Origin: an uncultured Lachnobacterium sp. | Lineage (GTDB): Bacteria; Bacillota; Clostridia; Lachnospirales; Lachnospiraceae | Direction: 5' to 3' | Assembly: GCA_900548765.1 (NCBI GenBank) | Contig: URLU01000025.1 | Location: 1 to 17,042 of the forward strand | DNA length: 17,042 nt | Shown: piece by piece, positions 14,286 to 17,042 of the stretch | Layout: each line of letters starts with the position of its first letter | Numbering within the stretch: position 1 is the stretch's first letter | Notes under the pieces: generated by a model | Told to the model about the DNA's origin: nothing | The model's database searches: none | What the model saw: the letters and a program-made list of their open reading frames with translations, nothing else | Position numbers and translations under genes: made by a program

Positions 14286-16046
14286 ATGACACAGTCAAGA
14301 ACACACAACTGTGGCGAGCTTCGTCTTGCAAATGCAGGGGAGCAGGTTACACTTGTAGGATGGTTTGAGAACATCCGTAAAGTAAGCAAAAATCTGGGAT
14401 TCTTAATCCTCAGAGATTTTTATGGAACAACACAGATTGTCATCGAAACAGAGGAAATGATGAATGTTATCGATGAGCTTAATAAGGAGTCTACTATTCA
14501 GGTTGTTGGAGAAGTCCGTGAGCGTTCAAGCAAGAATGCTGAGCTTCCAACAGGAGAGATTGAGGTAGTTCCAACAGCTGTCAATGTACTTGGAAAATGC
14601 CGTTACAATGCACTTCCTTTTGAGATTAACCAGTCAAAGGATGCTGATGAGAATACCCGTCTCAAGTATCGTTATCTTGACCTCAGAAATCCAGAGGTAA
14701 AGAAAAATATCGTGCTCAGAAGCAAGATTGTTGCTGAGCTCCGCCAGAGAATGACAGCACTTGGATTTATGGAGATTACAACTCCAATCCTTACATGCTC
14801 ATCACCAGAGGGAGCAAGAGATTATCTTGTACCATCAAGAAATCACCCTGGAAAGTTCTATGCTCTTCCACAGGCTCCACAGCAGTTTAAGCAGATACTT
14901 ATGGCATCTGGATTTGATAAGTATTTCCAGATTGCTCCATGCTTCCGTGACGAGGATGCCAGAGCAGACCGTTCACCAGGAGAGTTTTATCAGCTTGATA
15001 TGGAGATGTCATTTGCATCTCAGGAGGATGTCTTTGCAGTAGTTGAGGAGGTTCTTCCACCTGTATTTGCAGAGCATGGTGTATATCATACAGCTTCACA
15101 GGCCCCATTTGTGAGAATCCCATATCTTGAGGCTATGGACAAGTATGGTTCCGACAAGCCGGACCTTCGTATTGACTTAATCCTTCAGGATGCAACAGAG
15201 CTTCTCGCTGATTGTGGATTCGGACCATTCGAGGGACAGACAGTAAAGGCTGTTGTATGTGACGGCTACACAGGTACCAGAAAGCAGATTGATGCAATGT
15301 GTGCTGAGGTAGAGGTTGCTACAGCCAACAAGGCATACTGGTTCAAGGTTGATGAAAATGGTGAGCTGGTTGGAGGAATCGCTAAGTTCCTTCAGGAGAG
15401 AAAAGATGAGGTTAAAAATAAGCTTAACCTTAAGCCGGGCGATTTTATCGGACTCACAGCAGGTAAGAAGCTTGCAGCCCAGAAGACAGCCGGTGTTCTT
15501 AGAAAATTACTGGGTGCAGCAGTACCTTCACATATGAAGCAGGATACATATGAGTTCTGCTGGATTGTAGATTTCCCAATGTATGAGATTGGTGAGGAGT
15601 CAGGAGAGCTTGAGTTCTGCCATAACCCATTCTCTATGCCACAGGGCGGAATGGATGCGCTTAAGAACAAGGAGCCGCTTGAGATTCTTGCTTACCAGTA
15701 CGACCTTGTATGTAACGGAGTAGAGCTTTCATCAGGAGCTGTCCGTAACCATGACCCTGAAATCATGATTGAGGCATTCAAGCTTGTAGGCCTGGGCGAG
15801 GATGATGTAAAAGCAAAATTCCCTGCAATGTACAATGCATTCTGCTATGGAGCACCACCACACGCTGGTATCGCTCCTGGAGTAGACAGAATGATTATGT
15901 TAATTTGTGGAGAGGAAAGTATCAGAGAGATTATTCCATTCCCAATGAACAAGAATGCAATGGATGTAATGATGGGCGCACCTGCAGTTGTAGAGCAGAA
16001 GCAGCTTGATGATGTACACATTGCAATCGTTAAACCTGAGGAATAA
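14286..16046 (+). CDS. aspS: Aspartyl-tRNA synthetase, bacterial type with GAD domain
   Basis: Class IIb synthetase that charges tRNA-Asp (586 aa). The N-terminal OB-fold anticodon domain (about 1-105) precedes the catalytic core with GARDYLVPSRNHPGKFYALP (176-195), motif 2 CFRDEDARADRSPGEFYQLD (219-238, R221), a bacterial GAD insertion (about 290-420), and motif 3 HAGIAPGVDRMIMLICGEES (526-545, R535). Two places differ from the usual bacterial enzyme: motif 2 has SPGEFYQ where most read QPEFTQ, and the OB-fold strand reads GFLILRDFYG instead of IFxDLRDxxG. Whether it also charges tRNA-Asn cannot be told here. Start: AAGGAG (14271-14276) is 9 nt before the ATG; an in-frame ATG at 14262 precedes that site and is unlikely. 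A second open frame starts 14 nt after its stop. Confidence 0.95.
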   Translation: MTQSRTHNCGELRLANAGEQVTLVGWFENIRKVSKNLGFLILRDFYGTTQIVIETEEMMNVIDELNKESTIQVVGEVRERSSKNAELPTGEIEVVPTAVNVLGKCRYNALPFEINQSKDADENTRLKYRYLDLRNPEVKKNIVLRSKIVAELRQRMTALGFMEITTPILTCSSPEGARDYLVPSRNHPGKFYALPQAPQQFKQILMASGFDKYFQIAPCFRDEDARADRSPGEFYQLDMEMSFASQEDVFAVVEEVLPPVFAEHGVYHTASQAPFVRIPYLEAMDKYGSDKPDLRIDLILQDATELLADCGFGPFEGQTVKAVVCDGYTGTRKQIDAMCAEVEVATANKAYWFKVDENGELVGGIAKFLQERKDEVKNKLNLKPGDFIGLTAGKKLAAQKTAGVLRKLLGAAVPSHMKQDTYEFCWIVDFPMYEIGEESGELEFCHNPFSMPQGGMDALKNKEPLEILAYQYDLVCNGVELSSGAVRNHDPEIMIEAFKLVGLGEDDVKAKFPAMYNAFCYGAPPHAGIAPGVDRMIMLICGEESIREIIPFPMNKNAMDVMMGAPAVVEQKQLDDVHIAIVKPEE

Positions 16047-16060
16047 AAGAGGCATAATGA

Positions 16061-17042
16061 ATGAAAAAGGGTGCTATTGTTTTAATCGCTCTTGACGTAA
16101 TAGTGGTGGCTGCGCTTGGTGCAGCCACTGTATTTTTACACACAAGGGTGGAAACTTTGACAAATACAATTTCATACATTCAGGATAACACTGACATACT
16201 GGTGACAGATATGTCTAATTTACAGAGCAATATCAAAGCCACACTGGAGGAGGAAGCCAGCAAGGTTGAAAACTGGAGCGTGGATGTGATAGATACGGAC
16301 TTTGAAGCAGAGACATATACTGTACATGTGTCTGTTGTGCCAAAGGAATATACGGAAACTACACAGGTAAGTGTATATTTTGGAGCCAATGAGTATCCGC
16401 TTGAACTGGATGGAATTAAATTTGTCGGAGATGTGACTTTACCACTCAGTGAATCCTACAAGGGAAATCTGACATTTTTATTTGTGGATGGAGAGAGCCG
16501 GGCAACGGAAGTCAGAACTGACTACGAGGGAATACAGGAAGAATTCAGTAATGTGGTCAGTGGTAAAATGGCAGAGGCTCCTACAGTGTCAAATGGTAAA
16601 ATCGTATTTGATACATCAAATGATGTGAACCTCAATACTGGAAAATATGGCATACAGGCCTTTGACCTGATAGTTGAGAGAACGGGCTATAATCCTGAGA
16701 TAGACGAGGATGATACTGATTCCAAGGACAAGTCAGAAGACAGTAAAACTTCAGAAACTGCCAGCAAGACTGGGGATAAGGTAGAAGAGTGTGAGAGAAT
16801 TGACCTGATAAATGCTCTGTCAATGGATAGAAATGCCATACTTGATTCCGGAAGCCAGGCCACAGTTGCAGGGGAGGTTGAGCTTAAGAAGTCATTTGAT
16901 GTGAGTGCGGACTGCTCAGTGAGAGTATATCTGAGTGTGGAGACATCTGAGGGCTTCACTTTTGAGTATGACCTATATAATGGCACTATAAATGATGATG
17001 GAACTGCTATTGTTGATGAAATACCGAAAGCACAGAACGGTG
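16061..17042 (+). CDS. Membrane-anchored extracytoplasmic protein of unknown function, 3' end outside the window
   Basis: I do not recognise this gene. The frame is open from ATG 16061 to the right edge (327 codons and one base) without a stop. AGAGG lies about 8 nt before the ATG, and the start is 14 nt after the aspS stop, so the two are probably co-transcribed. The protein begins MKKGAIVLIALDVIVVAALG: a Lys-tagged single membrane helix (about 4-26) that contains an Asp (D12), placing the rest outside the cell. A short helical, coiled-coil-like stretch follows (about 29-68), then a beta-rich segment (about 70-165), an acidic Asp/Ser/Lys/Thr linker (about 213-243), and a second beta-rich segment running off the edge, both possibly Ig-like. 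No catalytic motif was seen. A cell-surface or envelope role is an inference from topology only. Confidence 0.8.
   Translation, partial: MKKGAIVLIALDVIVVAALGAATVFLHTRVETLTNTISYIQDNTDILVTDMSNLQSNIKATLEEEASKVENWSVDVIDTDFEAETYTVHVSVVPKEYTETTQVSVYFGANEYPLELDGIKFVGDVTLPLSESYKGNLTFLFVDGESRATEVRTDYEGIQEEFSNVVSGKMAEAPTVSNGKIVFDTSNDVNLNTGKYGIQAFDLIVERTGYNPEIDEDDTDSKDKSEDSKTSETASKTGDKVEECERIDLINALSMDRNAILDSGSQATVAGEVELKKSFDVSADCSVRVYLSVETSEGFTFEYDLYNGTINDDGTAIVDEIPKAQNG

Overview
The window looks like the chromosome of an anaerobic low-to-mid-GC member of the Bacillota, most likely Lachnospiraceae (a Butyrivibrio/Roseburia-like gut or rumen clostridium). Three things point there: the gene order relA, metallo-hydrolase, hemZ, hisS, aspS, which is a clostridial housekeeping block; strong AAGGAGG-type ribosome sites; and the cluster type of GPH symporter plus signal-peptide-less glycosidase and esterases. 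The genus cannot be fixed from sequence reading alone. No rRNA, tRNA, CRISPR array, insertion sequence or phage gene was found.

Left edge (1-854): the C-terminal part of a GNAT acetyltransferase that is open at the left edge, then about 290 bp of unassigned sequence.

Sugar-use region (855-7815): on the minus strand lie a putative sugar-ester esterase and a GPH/MelB-type sugar symporter as a tight pair, a strong hairpin terminator, then a GH31 family glycosidase. Divergent from them is an AraC-family regulator followed by a second, different serine esterase. None of the three enzymes has a signal peptide. The inferred job is therefore import of a short acetylated (or otherwise esterified) oligosaccharide by the symporter, de-esterification in the cytoplasm by two esterases, and removal of alpha-linked sugars by the GH31 enzyme, under the AraC regulator. 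The 212-bp divergent gap holds repeated TAGCAA/TTGCTA elements, and the same hexamer forms the arms of the terminator ahead of GH31.

Housekeeping block (7816-16046): relA (bifunctional (p)ppGpp synthetase/hydrolase) with its own good promoter; a glyoxalase-II-like metallo-hydrolase overlapping hemZ by 4 nt (radical SAM); a terminator; a near-consensus promoter driving hisS; then aspS after a 175-bp spacer with alternating AAGCTGC/GCAGCTT arms. The dtd gene often found after relA in clostridia is absent, and the genes before relA are the sugar locus, so 7816 looks like a junction between accessory and conserved DNA.

Right edge (16061-17042): a membrane-anchored, beta-rich, secreted-side protein, open at the right edge, starts 14 nt after aspS.

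Several starts were moved inward because the ribosome site demands it: GH31 (TTG 3356), esterase (ATG 5738), AraC (ATG 5951), relA (TTG 7898), metallo-hydrolase (ATG 10325), hisS (ATG 12851) and aspS (ATG 14286).
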